A stretch of 49,901 bases of DNA from Nitrospirales bacterium. GTDB taxonomy: Bacteria > Nitrospirota > Nitrospiria > Nitrospirales > UBA8639. Under the pieces are notes generated by a model that saw only the letters and a program-made list of their open reading frames with translations, was not told the DNA's origin and searched no databases. The translations under genes and the position numbers were made by a program. Positions 1 through 8,163 of this stretch are shown piece after piece. The first letter of the stretch is position 1. Each line of letters begins with the position of its first letter. The DNA lies in contig BQIU01000024.1 in assembly GCA_021603905.1 (NCBI GenBank), positions 1 to 49,901 on the forward strand, written 5' to 3'.

Positions 1-34
1 GAGCTGTTGTCAAATGTAGTGTCTGCCGAGTTGC

Positions 35-1279
35 TCACGCGGCGACTGGGTCCGTGCTTGTTTCTTCGATTCCATCTATGAATACTCTGCCTGCGATGAC
101 CTTGGGCAACTCGTTGAATCCTCGGAGCCGTCGCCAGGTCCTCTCTGCACAGCGCCCCAGTTTGAACATCATGTGCAGCATCCCATCTCGTGTCAGACAG
201 CCTTTGGTCCGTTTGGTTCGATGCCGAATCGTGGCAAAGGTCGATTCGATAGGATTCGTGGTGCGCAGGCTTTGCCAGTGCGCCGCGGGAAACGCATAAA
301 AGGTGAGCAGCTCGTCACGATCTTTCTCTAAGCACGCCGTGGCCTTGGGGTACTTGGCCTCATAGGTCGCCAGAAAGACCTCGAAGGCTCGAAGGGCGGT
401 AGCGCGGGTCTCGGCTTGCCAGATCTCGTGCAGCGCCTGTTTCGCTTTCGGCTGCGCGCTCTTGGGCAACGCATTGAGGACATTCCGCGTTTTATGCACC
501 CAGCAGCGTTGTTGCCGGGTTGTGGGATAGAGTTCCTCCAACGCGGTCCAGAACCCCAGGGCCCCATCGCCAATGGCAACCAGCGGCGCCGTTAAGCCTC
601 GGGCCTTGAGGTGCAGAAGCACTTCCCGCCAGCTTTGCGTAGATTCACGCACACCATCTTCGATCGCCAACAACTGCTTCTCACCTTTCGCATTCACTCC
701 AATCACCACGAGTGCACAGAGTCGGTGCTGGTCAGCTCGCAGCCCACTGTAGATGCCATCGACCCACATATACACCCAGTCCTTTTTCTTCAGGCGGTGC
801 TGACGCCACGTCTGATACTCCTCCCGCCAGGTCTGTTTTAACCGGGCGACCGTGCTGGCCGAGAAGCCCTTGGCCTCCGGCCCCACTAAGGCTTCTAACG
901 CGCCTTGCATCTGGCCGGTGGAAATGCCTTTCAAATAGAGCCAGGGAATGGCGGCGTCCAGCGTGGCCGTCTTCCGCACATACGGTGGCACCAATGCCGA
1001 GCGAAAGGTCACCGCTGGGCCCTGCCGACTGCGCACCTTGGGCACTTGAACCGGCACCGGACCGAGGCCCGTTTGAATCGGTCGCTCCGGATGATGCCCA
1101 TTGCCGACGACGATCGCGCGCCCCTGTGCATCCTGCTGATCGGCATACTGCGCTAACAAGTCCGCACGCTCTGCTTCTAACGCCTGTGCTAATAAGTGCC
1201 GAGCACCAGACCGGAGCAACTCCTTTAACGTATCCCGACTCACTGGTTCTTCGACTTGTGGTTTGCTATCCTTTTGCAT
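35..1279 (-). CDS. IS256-family (mutator-type) transposase
   Basis: This 414-residue DDE transposase moves the insertion sequence in which it lies. The catalytic triad can be placed at D174 (in MWVDGIYSG), D238 (in AIGDGALGFW) and E345 (in TTNPIESTFATIR). The family's Cys-x2-His motif is seen as RCWVHKTRN (C259, H262). Length fits the roughly 400 residues usual for the family and no frameshift or stop is visible, so it is probably active. The ATG start is followed by a Lys/Glu-rich N-terminus and preceded by about 110 bases up to the right inverted repeat. It is independent of the neighbouring genes and has inserted into an mscS-like gene. Confidence 0.95.
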   Translation of the reverse strand: MQKDSKPQVEEPVSRDTLKELLRSGARHLLAQALEAERADLLAQYADQQDAQGRAIVVGNGHHPERPIQTGLGPVPVQVPKVRSRQGPAVTFRSALVPPYVRKTATLDAAIPWLYLKGISTGQMQGALEALVGPEAKGFSASTVARLKQTWREEYQTWRQHRLKKKDWVYMWVDGIYSGLRADQHRLCALVVIGVNAKGEKQLLAIEDGVRESTQSWREVLLHLKARGLTAPLVAIGDGALGFWTALEELYPTTRQQRCWVHKTRNVLNALPKSAQPKAKQALHEIWQAETRATALRAFEVFLATYEAKYPKATACLEKDRDELLTFYAFPAAHWQSLRTTNPIESTFATIRHRTKRTKGCLTRDGMLHMMFKLGRCAERTWRRLRGFNELPKVIAGRVFIDGIEETSTDPVAA

Positions 1280-1366
1280 CGTGGCGTCTCTCCTATTTTG
1301 TGGTTGAGTTGAGGATGTTTCGCAACACCCATTTCAACCCGAGACGCCGCGTCTTTTCAACTCACC

Positions 1367-1391
1367 CAAACACTACTTTTAAATATAACTC
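1367..1391. repeat. right terminal inverted repeat of the IS256-type element
   Basis: It is an imperfect inverted match (about 18 of 25) to window positions 1-25. The best conserved stretch is caaacactac at 1367-1376. The outermost few bases may match by chance because host mscS coding sequence begins at about 1388. Confidence 0.6.
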
Positions 1392-1633
1392 ATCCGGAAG
1401 TCTTACCAGACCCGAAACCCAAAACCTGGCTCATGAGCTTTGGAAATAGTTCTTGGAATATGAGGTTGCTCGTGTGGCTGAATTCGCCCAAAAATCGTAT
1501 GCAAGTCATTTCAGATGTCAATGGTGCGATTGTCGAAAAGTTTCGGGGCCGGAGTGTTGAAATTCCATTTCCACAGCGTGACCTTCACCTCAGGACATTT
1601 CCGTTGTCTTTTCCAGCCAAAGACCCAACATAA
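1388..1633 (+). pseudogene. 3' remnant of an MscS-type mechanosensitive channel gene
   Basis: Reading from 1388, the frame begins THPEVLPDPKPKTWLMSFGN and ends at a TAA at 1631-1633, giving about 81 residues. It matches the C-terminal end of the intact MscS protein encoded at 32932-33816 (HPEVLANPEPKAWLMGFGD there), including the closing EIPFPQRDLH motif. The transmembrane pore and beta domain are absent, and homology starts exactly where the IS ends. The upstream part should lie beyond the left edge of the window unless it has been deleted. I infer gene inactivation by the insertion sequence. An internal ATG at 1433 could start a 66-residue peptide, but there is no reason to think it functions. 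Confidence 0.8.
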
Positions 1634-1642
1634 ATGGTATAT

Positions 1643-1670
1643 TTGTGCTAGTCCAATTATATTGGCACAA
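1643..1670. promoter_or_regulatory. bulged inverted repeat upstream of treS
   Basis: TTGTG (1643-1647) pairs with CACAA (1666-1670) and CCAAT (1653-1657) pairs with ATTGG (1661-1665), with a 5-base bulge and a TAT loop. It could be an operator or a weak terminator for the truncated mscS. No T-run follows. This is weak evidence. Confidence 0.25.
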
Positions 1671-1798
1671 TAGGAGTAACCCTGTTCGCGTTCTGAAGCT
1701 GGCGTCCCAACCATGTGGATATAATGGAACGAATGAACACATGATAATCATGCAAGCCGAGAATACATGTTCTCAATTTGACATTTCTGGGAGGTACG

Positions 1799-4700
1799 AT
1801 GGCTGACAAGCGTAAGAACGTCGAAACATTAGAACACGATCCTCTTTGGTATAAGGATGCCATTATCTATGAATTACACGTTCGTGCATTTCATGATAGC
1901 AACACCGACGGTGTAGGAGATTTCCGTGGATTGACAGAGAAGTTAGACTACTTGCAAGATTTGGGCGTCACCACCATTTGGCTCTTGCCGTTTTGTCCAT
2001 CGCCATTACGCGATGACGGATACGACATTGCGGACTTTACGAACATCCACCCCTCCTACGGAACTCGACGGGACTTTCGTGCGTTCGTGCGTGAGGCTCA
2101 TCGTCGAGGACTTCGAGTCATTACAGAACTGGTCGTCAATCACACGTCAGATCAGCACCCATGGTTTCAACGCGCGCGTCGATCAGCACCAGGCAGCAAA
2201 TGGCGGAACTTTTATGTCTGGAGCGAGACTGGGGAAGAATACAAAGACACTCGTATCATTTTTAAAGATACCGAATATTCCAACTGGACATGGGATCCCG
2301 TTACCAATGCGTACTACTGGCATCGGTTTTTCTCTCACCAGCCAGACCTCAACTATGACAGTCCTGATGTTCAACGCGCAATCTCCGAAGTCCTGGATTT
2401 CTGGCTTGACATGGGCGTTGACGGACTTAGGCTGGATGCGGTGCCATACCTTTACGAGCGTGAAGGAACAAATTGCGAAAACCTTCCTGAGACCCATGTC
2501 TATCTCAAACAACTTCGTAAGCATGTTGAAAAAAAATTTGACGACCGTATGCTACTGGCTGAAGCCAACCAATGGCCGGAAGATGCCGCAGCCTATTTTG
2601 GTGAGGGTGACGAATGTCACATGAATTTCCATTTCCCGCTCATGCCTCGGCTCTTTATGGCGATGCAGATGGAGGATCGATTTCCTATCATTGATATTCT
2701 GGAACAAACGCCAGACATTCCTGAAAATTGTCAATGGGCACTATTTCTCCGCAATCATGATGAATTGACATTAGAAATGGTGACGGATGAAGAACGGGAC
2801 TACATGTATCGAATGTTTGCCCACGACAACAAAGCTCGCATCAACCTCGGCATTCGCCGTCGATTGTCTCCCCTCCTCGGTAATGATCGAAAAAAAATCG
2901 AACTCATGTACAGCCTTCTATTTTCCATGCCAGGGACACCAGTCATTTATTACGGCGAAGAAATCGGAATGGGCGATAACTATTACCTCGGAGATCGGAA
3001 TGGCGTTCGAACGCCAATGCAATGGAATGCTGATCGCAATGCCGGATTTTCGAGAGCCAATCCACAAAAGCTCTATCTTCCCATCATCATTGATCCGGAA
3101 TACCACTATGAGGCGATCAACGTCGAGTTACAACAAAATAATGCCCAATCCCTCTTGTGGTGGATGAAACGAATGCTGTCTATTCGCAAGCAGTTCAAAG
3201 TCTTCGGACGAGGAGATATTCAATTCTTTCATCCGGCCAATCGAAAAGTCTTAGTCTACCTCCGGCAATTTGGTGAGGAACGTGTCTTAATCGCGGCAAA
3301 TCTTTCCCGCTATGCCCAGTGCGTCGAACTTGACCTTTCAAAATACAAAGGGATGGTCCCAACTTCGATATTTGGACAGACACAATTCCCTCCAATTGGG
3401 GATTTACCGTATTTCCTGACATTAAGTGGCCACACCTTTTATTGGTTTCAACTCCAAATGCTGGGATCTGACGCAACGCGAAATCTCCCTGATGAGTCCA
3501 GAGAAATCCCGGAACTGACCACCACACGTGATTGGGATCATTTGCCCACGAGTCGAGACAAGATTCGCCTGGAAGCCATTCTTCCAGAGTATTTGCGACG
3601 ATGCCGTTGGTTTGGAGGAAAAGCGCGAATCATTCAAGGAGTCAATATTCTTGAAACGGTCTCCATTCCCAATGAAGATCCACTGGTGATTCTCTGTTTG
3701 ATTCGAGTGGAATATACAGAAGGTGAATCAGAAACCTATTGCTTCCCGCTTCGATTCATTACCCACGAAGAAGCCAAACATCTGACGGATACTCCGGCTC
3801 TCCTGGCTGACCTTACCATCAGACAGAAAGGGCAAGAAGAACGGCACGGCATGTTATGCGATGCCATCTATACCTCAGCGTTTTTGTCACACTTGCTTGA
3901 CAGTATGACGCGTGGGCGACGGTATAATGGACCATTGGGAGATTTCATAGCGGGATCGGTTCGAACATTTCGACGCCAACTCACAGCACAACGGCCACAC
4001 CTGATTCCCTCACTGCTCCGGGGAGAACAGAGTAATAGTTCAATCGCCTACGGGAGTGAATTTATCTTGAAATTATTCCGACGTCTTGACGTCGGAGTCA
4101 ACCCGGACTGGGAAATCGGGCGATATTTATCAGTAAAAGGCTTTCCCCATATCGCACCGGTTGCCGGTCAGTTGGAATACCAACGAGATAATGGTGAGAC
4201 CCTGACGATTGGTATTCTTCAACAATATATGATGAACGAAGGCGATGCATGGCGATACACCCTGGATGAGTTGAGTCGATACTATGAAACCGCGTCGACT
4301 CACCCCACAGAGATGACATCTTCGATGATCCCGCAAGTTCATCTTTCAGCCTTACTGCATGAACCTGTCCCGCAGTTGGCCAAAGAATTCATCGGTCCCT
4401 ACCTCGAAGAAGTCAGACTGTTAGGGATTCGTACTGGAGAACTGCACCTGGCCTTAGGTGCTGAAGCGGATGATCAAAATTTCACGCCGGAACCGTTCAC
4501 TGATTTCTATCGACGAAGTTTGTATCAAAGCATGGTGGGATTGGCGAATCAAAACCTGCCACTCTTACGTCAGCGACTCAAAACTCTACCAGAACCTCTC
4601 CAGGCGTCCGCCAAAAAATTCCTGAGTATGGAAACGACTTTACGAAAACGTTTTCAGCCAATTCGTGACCGAAAAATCAAAGCCATGCGCATTCGTTGTC

Positions 4701-5149
4701 ATGGAGATTACCATCTCGGGCAAGTCCTCTATACCGGGAAAGACTTTATCATTATTGACTTTGAAGGCGAACCCGCTCGCGCCTTGAGCGTGCGACGACT
4801 CAAGGAGTCACCACTTCGGGATGTGGCCGGCATGTTGCGCTCGTTTCACTATGCGGCCTATTCCAGTCTGGTCGGCCAAGTCGCGGGCGTCCGACCCGAA
4901 GACTTTGCCGCCTTAGAACCTTGGGCAAGATACTGGCAATGCTGGGTCAGCGCCACATTCTTAAACGCCTACCTCTCTGTGACCAAGGACGCGCATTTTC
5001 TTCCCCAAAATACCGATGACCTGTTTGTCTTATTGGACGCCTATATTATTCAAAAAGCGATCTATGAATTGGGGTATGAATTGAATAATCGTCCTGATTG
5101 GGTGGGAATCCCATTAGACGGCATACAACAAATACTTGAGGTCGACTGA
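1799..5149 (+). CDS. treS: trehalose synthase-maltokinase fusion protein
   Basis: This bifunctional cytoplasmic enzyme of 1116 residues interconverts trehalose and maltose (N-terminal GH13 domain, about residues 15-560) and phosphorylates maltose to maltose-1-phosphate (C-terminal maltokinase/Pep2 domain, about 580-1116). GH13 catalytic residues are D213 (GLRLDAVPYL), E255 (LLAEANQW) and D321 (LRNHDELT). The kinase half shows CRWFGGKAR near its start, the catalytic loop IRCHGDYHLGQ (D970) and the metal site IIDFEGEP (D987). I chose ATG 1799 because GGGAGG lies just upstream (1789-1794); the longer frame would need a TTG at 1778. It is followed 110 bases later by glgE, its metabolic partner. 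Fused TreS-Mak proteins are known in several phyla. Confidence 0.95.
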   Translation: MADKRKNVETLEHDPLWYKDAIIYELHVRAFHDSNTDGVGDFRGLTEKLDYLQDLGVTTIWLLPFCPSPLRDDGYDIADFTNIHPSYGTRRDFRAFVREAHRRGLRVITELVVNHTSDQHPWFQRARRSAPGSKWRNFYVWSETGEEYKDTRIIFKDTEYSNWTWDPVTNAYYWHRFFSHQPDLNYDSPDVQRAISEVLDFWLDMGVDGLRLDAVPYLYEREGTNCENLPETHVYLKQLRKHVEKKFDDRMLLAEANQWPEDAAAYFGEGDECHMNFHFPLMPRLFMAMQMEDRFPIIDILEQTPDIPENCQWALFLRNHDELTLEMVTDEERDYMYRMFAHDNKARINLGIRRRLSPLLGNDRKKIELMYSLLFSMPGTPVIYYGEEIGMGDNYYLGDRNGVRTPMQWNADRNAGFSRANPQKLYLPIIIDPEYHYEAINVELQQNNAQSLLWWMKRMLSIRKQFKVFGRGDIQFFHPANRKVLVYLRQFGEERVLIAANLSRYAQCVELDLSKYKGMVPTSIFGQTQFPPIGDLPYFLTLSGHTFYWFQLQMLGSDATRNLPDESREIPELTTTRDWDHLPTSRDKIRLEAILPEYLRRCRWFGGKARIIQGVNILETVSIPNEDPLVILCLIRVEYTEGESETYCFPLRFITHEEAKHLTDTPALLADLTIRQKGQEERHGMLCDAIYTSAFLSHLLDSMTRGRRYNGPLGDFIAGSVRTFRRQLTAQRPHLIPSLLRGEQSNSSIAYGSEFILKLFRRLDVGVNPDWEIGRYLSVKGFPHIAPVAGQLEYQRDNGETLTIGILQQYMMNEGDAWRYTLDELSRYYETASTHPTEMTSSMIPQVHLSALLHEPVPQLAKEFIGPYLEEVRLLGIRTGELHLALGAEADDQNFTPEPFTDFYRRSLYQSMVGLANQNLPLLRQRLKTLPEPLQASAKKFLSMETTLRKRFQPIRDRKIKAMRIRCHGDYHLGQVLYTGKDFIIIDFEGEPARALSVRRLKESPLRDVAGMLRSFHYAAYSSLVGQVAGVRPEDFAALEPWARYWQCWVSATFLNAYLSVTKDAHFLPQNTDDLFVLLDAYIIQKAIYELGYELNNRPDWVGIPLDGIQQILEVD

Positions 5150-5259
5150 GCAGGATTTCATGCCTACTCTCACGTAAATCTCACAAAAAGAATCAGTGGT
5201 TGGCATCGTGCAGATCATCCACATTGGAAAATCTTTATCGTTTCCTGAAGGAGTGCATT

Positions 5260-7212
5260 ATGAACAAGCTCCCTAAATCGCTACAACCTCTCATCATTGA
5301 ATACGTCGAGCCTGAACTTGATGGAGGGCGCTATCCGGTCAAGCGCATCGTTGGAGACACCCTTGAGGTCACGGCCGATATTTTCAAAGAAGGGCATGAC
5401 ACGCTAGGCGCGATCCTCCGCTACAAAGTTATCGGACAAAAAGAGTGGCAGGAAACACCCATGCAACATGTCGATAATGATCGATGGGCTGGTTCATTTA
5501 TCCTTTCTGAAAACACTCGTTATCTGTACACTGTTGGCGCCTATGTGCAAAGTTTTGAATCATGGCGACGTGAACTCCGGAAAAAACATGGAGCGATCTC
5601 GGATCTTTCAAGTGAACTCTTGGAAGGAAAAGATCAGATCACCCATACGATGACCCGCGCAAAAGGCGAGGGGAAAGCCAAGCTCAAACATTGGCTCCAA
5701 CAATTCTCCTCCGCCTCCGATCAAGAAAGTCAAATTACGATCGCGTTGGATTCAGAGTTAGCGACTCTGGTTGCGGAACATGAAGTTCGTTTTGCTTGGA
5801 CCACCTACGCACGAAATTTAGAAGTGGTGGTAGACCGACGACGTGCGAGCGTTGGAGCGTGGTATGAGATTTTCCCCAGATCTGAAGGCACGGAAGAAGG
5901 AAAAGGCGGAACCTTTCTCGACTGTGAAAGGCGGCTTCCGCTTATTCGCGAAATGGGATTTGATGTGCTGTACCTCACGCCGATTCATCCAATTGGCGAT
6001 ACGAATCGAAAAGGCCGTAATAATAGTCTGAAAGCCGAACCCAACGACCCTGGAAGCCCTTGGGCTATCGGGAGCGTCCATGGCGGACATGATGCCGTGG
6101 AACCTGCATTAGGAACCATAGAAGATTTCGTGCGCTTTCAAACAGCGGTGCATAAACACGACATGGAAATTGCGTTAGACTTTGCGATTAACGCCACGCC
6201 GGATCATCCGTATGTCGCAGAACATCCCGAATGGTTCAAACAACGGCCGGACGGTTCAATCAAATACGCAGAAAATCCACCCAAAAAATATGAAGACATT
6301 TATGCGCTGGATTTTTACTCTGACGCGTGGCAGAAAATATGGCAGGAAATGAAACGCGTCCTGCTCTTTTGGATTAACCATGGAGTCAAGATTTTTCGCG
6401 TCGACAATCCTCACACCAAACCGGTCATCTTTTGGGAATGGCTCATTCGAGAAATTCAGTTACCACATCCTGATGTGATATTCTTGGCGGAGGCCTTCAC
6501 GCGACCCAAAATGATGCGCGTCCTCGCCAAGGCTGGCTATACGCAATCGTATACGTATTTCACATGGCGTAATACCAAACAAGAAATGACTGAATATGTC
6601 ACGGAGTTAACGCAAACTTCGATGATTGAGTATTTTCGTCCAAACTTTTTTGCCAATACGCCAGACATTCTTCCGGAAATTTTACAACAAGCAGGACAGC
6701 CAGCGTTTAAATTTCGTTTCGTGCTTGCAGCCACCCTTTCACCAACGTATGGCATCTATAATGGGTACGAGCTATGTGAAAATCGAGCGATTCCAGGAAC
6801 CGAGGAATATCAGGATTCTGAAAAATATGAAATTCGGCACTGGGATTGGGACCGTCCGGGCAATATTCGAAACTATATTACCCGAATCAATCGCATCAGA
6901 CAAGAACATCCGGCGTTACAGCTCTTCAGAAACATACAATTCTACCTCGCAGACAACGAGTACATTCTGTTTTTTGGAAAAATGACTGACGATAAATCAG
7001 ACATGCTCCTGATTGCGGTGAATATGGATCCGTATACGGTTCAGGAAGCCAAACTGACGATTCCTCTCGAAGATATGGGCATTGGTGAACACGAGACATA
7101 TACCATGCACGAACTGATTCAGGACTATCGACATGAAGTGGTGGGCAGCGAATATATCATTCGCTTGGATCCCAACAAAGAACCCGCGGCCATCTTTGAC
7201 ATTCACCGCTGA
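5260..7212 (+). CDS. glgE: alpha-1,4-glucan:maltose-1-phosphate maltosyltransferase GlgE
   Basis: This 650-residue GH13_3 enzyme transfers maltose from maltose-1-phosphate to the non-reducing end of alpha-1,4-glucan. It uses the product of the maltokinase encoded just upstream. The N-terminal all-beta domain (about 1-110) and a helical segment precede the catalytic barrel. By comparison with known GlgE proteins the nucleophile is D382 (FRVDNPHTKP), the acid/base E411 (FLAEAFTRP) and the third carboxylate D469 (NTPDILPEIL). Start ATG 5260 has GAAGGAG (5247-5253) at 6 bases; a 20-codon upstream extension in frame has no such site. It is probably cotranscribed with treS. The branching enzyme GlgB, normally the third partner, is not in the window. 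Confidence 0.95.
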   Translation: MNKLPKSLQPLIIEYVEPELDGGRYPVKRIVGDTLEVTADIFKEGHDTLGAILRYKVIGQKEWQETPMQHVDNDRWAGSFILSENTRYLYTVGAYVQSFESWRRELRKKHGAISDLSSELLEGKDQITHTMTRAKGEGKAKLKHWLQQFSSASDQESQITIALDSELATLVAEHEVRFAWTTYARNLEVVVDRRRASVGAWYEIFPRSEGTEEGKGGTFLDCERRLPLIREMGFDVLYLTPIHPIGDTNRKGRNNSLKAEPNDPGSPWAIGSVHGGHDAVEPALGTIEDFVRFQTAVHKHDMEIALDFAINATPDHPYVAEHPEWFKQRPDGSIKYAENPPKKYEDIYALDFYSDAWQKIWQEMKRVLLFWINHGVKIFRVDNPHTKPVIFWEWLIREIQLPHPDVIFLAEAFTRPKMMRVLAKAGYTQSYTYFTWRNTKQEMTEYVTELTQTSMIEYFRPNFFANTPDILPEILQQAGQPAFKFRFVLAATLSPTYGIYNGYELCENRAIPGTEEYQDSEKYEIRHWDWDRPGNIRNYITRINRIRQEHPALQLFRNIQFYLADNEYILFFGKMTDDKSDMLLIAVNMDPYTVQEAKLTIPLEDMGIGEHETYTMHELIQDYRHEVVGSEYIIRLDPNKEPAAIFDIHR

Positions 7213-7258
7213 GCGTGAGCACAGTGGGAGAGACAAGAGGCGTGAAGAACGTACATAC

Positions 7259-8131
7259 CTACTCGACGGGACTGACATCAACCGCGACGGACACTGTATG
7301 CTCTCCCCCACCAACCATGAAGCCATTAATAGGGCTGACATCTCCATAGTCGCGTCCCCATGCAAGGGTAATGTGTTCATTACCCGGAATCATATTGTTC
7401 GTTGGGTCAAAATCAATCCATCCAAAATCTGGACACCAAGCTGAAATCCAGGCATGCGAAGCATCAGCTCCCGCTAATTTCTCTTTCCCTTCAGGGGGAT
7501 GGGTTAACAGGTAGCCACTAATGTACCGTGCCGGCAAGCCAAGGCTCCGGAGCAAGGCAATTTCTAAATGTGCGAAGTCTTGACAGACGCCCTGCTTCTT
7601 TTCGAGAACTTCATCAACGGGGGTTGAAACATCGGTCACACCGCCTTCATACCGAAACTCTTGAAAAATTCGACTCGTTAACTCCATCACGGCTGCGAGC
7701 AACGGTCTCCCAGGCGGAAAACACTCGAGCACATAATCATACGTCGCATCATTACTCACCACGTAAGGAGAGTTATAGACAAATTGTTGAGCTTCCTGTA
7801 CCGCCGGATCTTGCAGTAGCTGAAGATCGCTCACTACCTGATCCCACGGCCGACTGCTATCTAAGAGTATCGATTCTCCCGAAAGAACATTAATCTGTGA
7901 ACTGGCAGACACGACGAGCTTCGCGTGAGGTTCTTGAATCGTCAGATACATCATGGGGTTGCCAAAAAAATCAAAACCGTCAGAACGACCTGACGGTGCA
8001 GGCTCGACAAGAATCGTAGAACGAACCGTATGCTGCCGTGGGTGGATACGCGGAAGTAAGCGCAGAATGTGATGAGAAATGGCCACAGGTTGCGTGTAGG
8101 TAAATGTGGTTCTATGGCTCACCTGATACAT
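7259..8131 (-). CDS. transglutaminase-like cysteine hydrolase/ligase domain protein
   Basis: The protein has 290 residues with a bacterial transglutaminase N-terminal beta domain (about 1-80, starting MYQVSHRTTFTY) and a transglutaminase-like core (about 150-250). The triad is C183 (KKQGVCQDFAH), H226 (DASHAWISAW) and D242 (IDFDPTNN), so it looks catalytically competent. There is no signal peptide. It is the last gene of a minus-strand operon, 32 bases after the ATP-grasp/alpha-E gene. The start has a G-rich ribosome site (GAGGGGGG on the minus strand). It faces glgE end to end with a 46-base gap. Family members of this cluster have been proposed to act as peptidases or amide-forming enzymes; the substrate is unknown. 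Confidence 0.9.
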   Translation of the reverse strand: MYQVSHRTTFTYTQPVAISHHILRLLPRIHPRQHTVRSTILVEPAPSGRSDGFDFFGNPMMYLTIQEPHAKLVVSASSQINVLSGESILLDSSRPWDQVVSDLQLLQDPAVQEAQQFVYNSPYVVSNDATYDYVLECFPPGRPLLAAVMELTSRIFQEFRYEGGVTDVSTPVDEVLEKKQGVCQDFAHLEIALLRSLGLPARYISGYLLTHPPEGKEKLAGADASHAWISAWCPDFGWIDFDPTNNMIPGNEHITLAWGRDYGDVSPINGFMVGGGEHTVSVAVDVSPVE

Positions 8132-8163
8132 GACGGATTACCCCCCTCATCCATGAGAGTCGT

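Larger units (their letters stand above)
1..1391 (-). mobile_element. IS256-family insertion sequence
   Basis: The element carries one transposase gene on the minus strand. The first 25 bases of the window match the reverse complement of 1367-1391 at about 18 of 25 positions; the core acactac (1370-1376) pairs with gtagtgt (16-22), so these are the likely terminal inverted repeats. The right boundary is also set by biology: an mscS-like reading frame resumes at about 1388-1391. The left end coincides with the window start, so target-site duplications cannot be tested. The exact outer bases are uncertain by a few nucleotides. Confidence 0.75.

Noticed and set aside
712..1449. Long plus-strand reading frame (245 codons) across the insertion sequence
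   Set aside because: It lies antisense to the IS256 transposase, is Arg/Pro/Ser-rich in a way typical of antisense frames, and has no ribosome site or family match.
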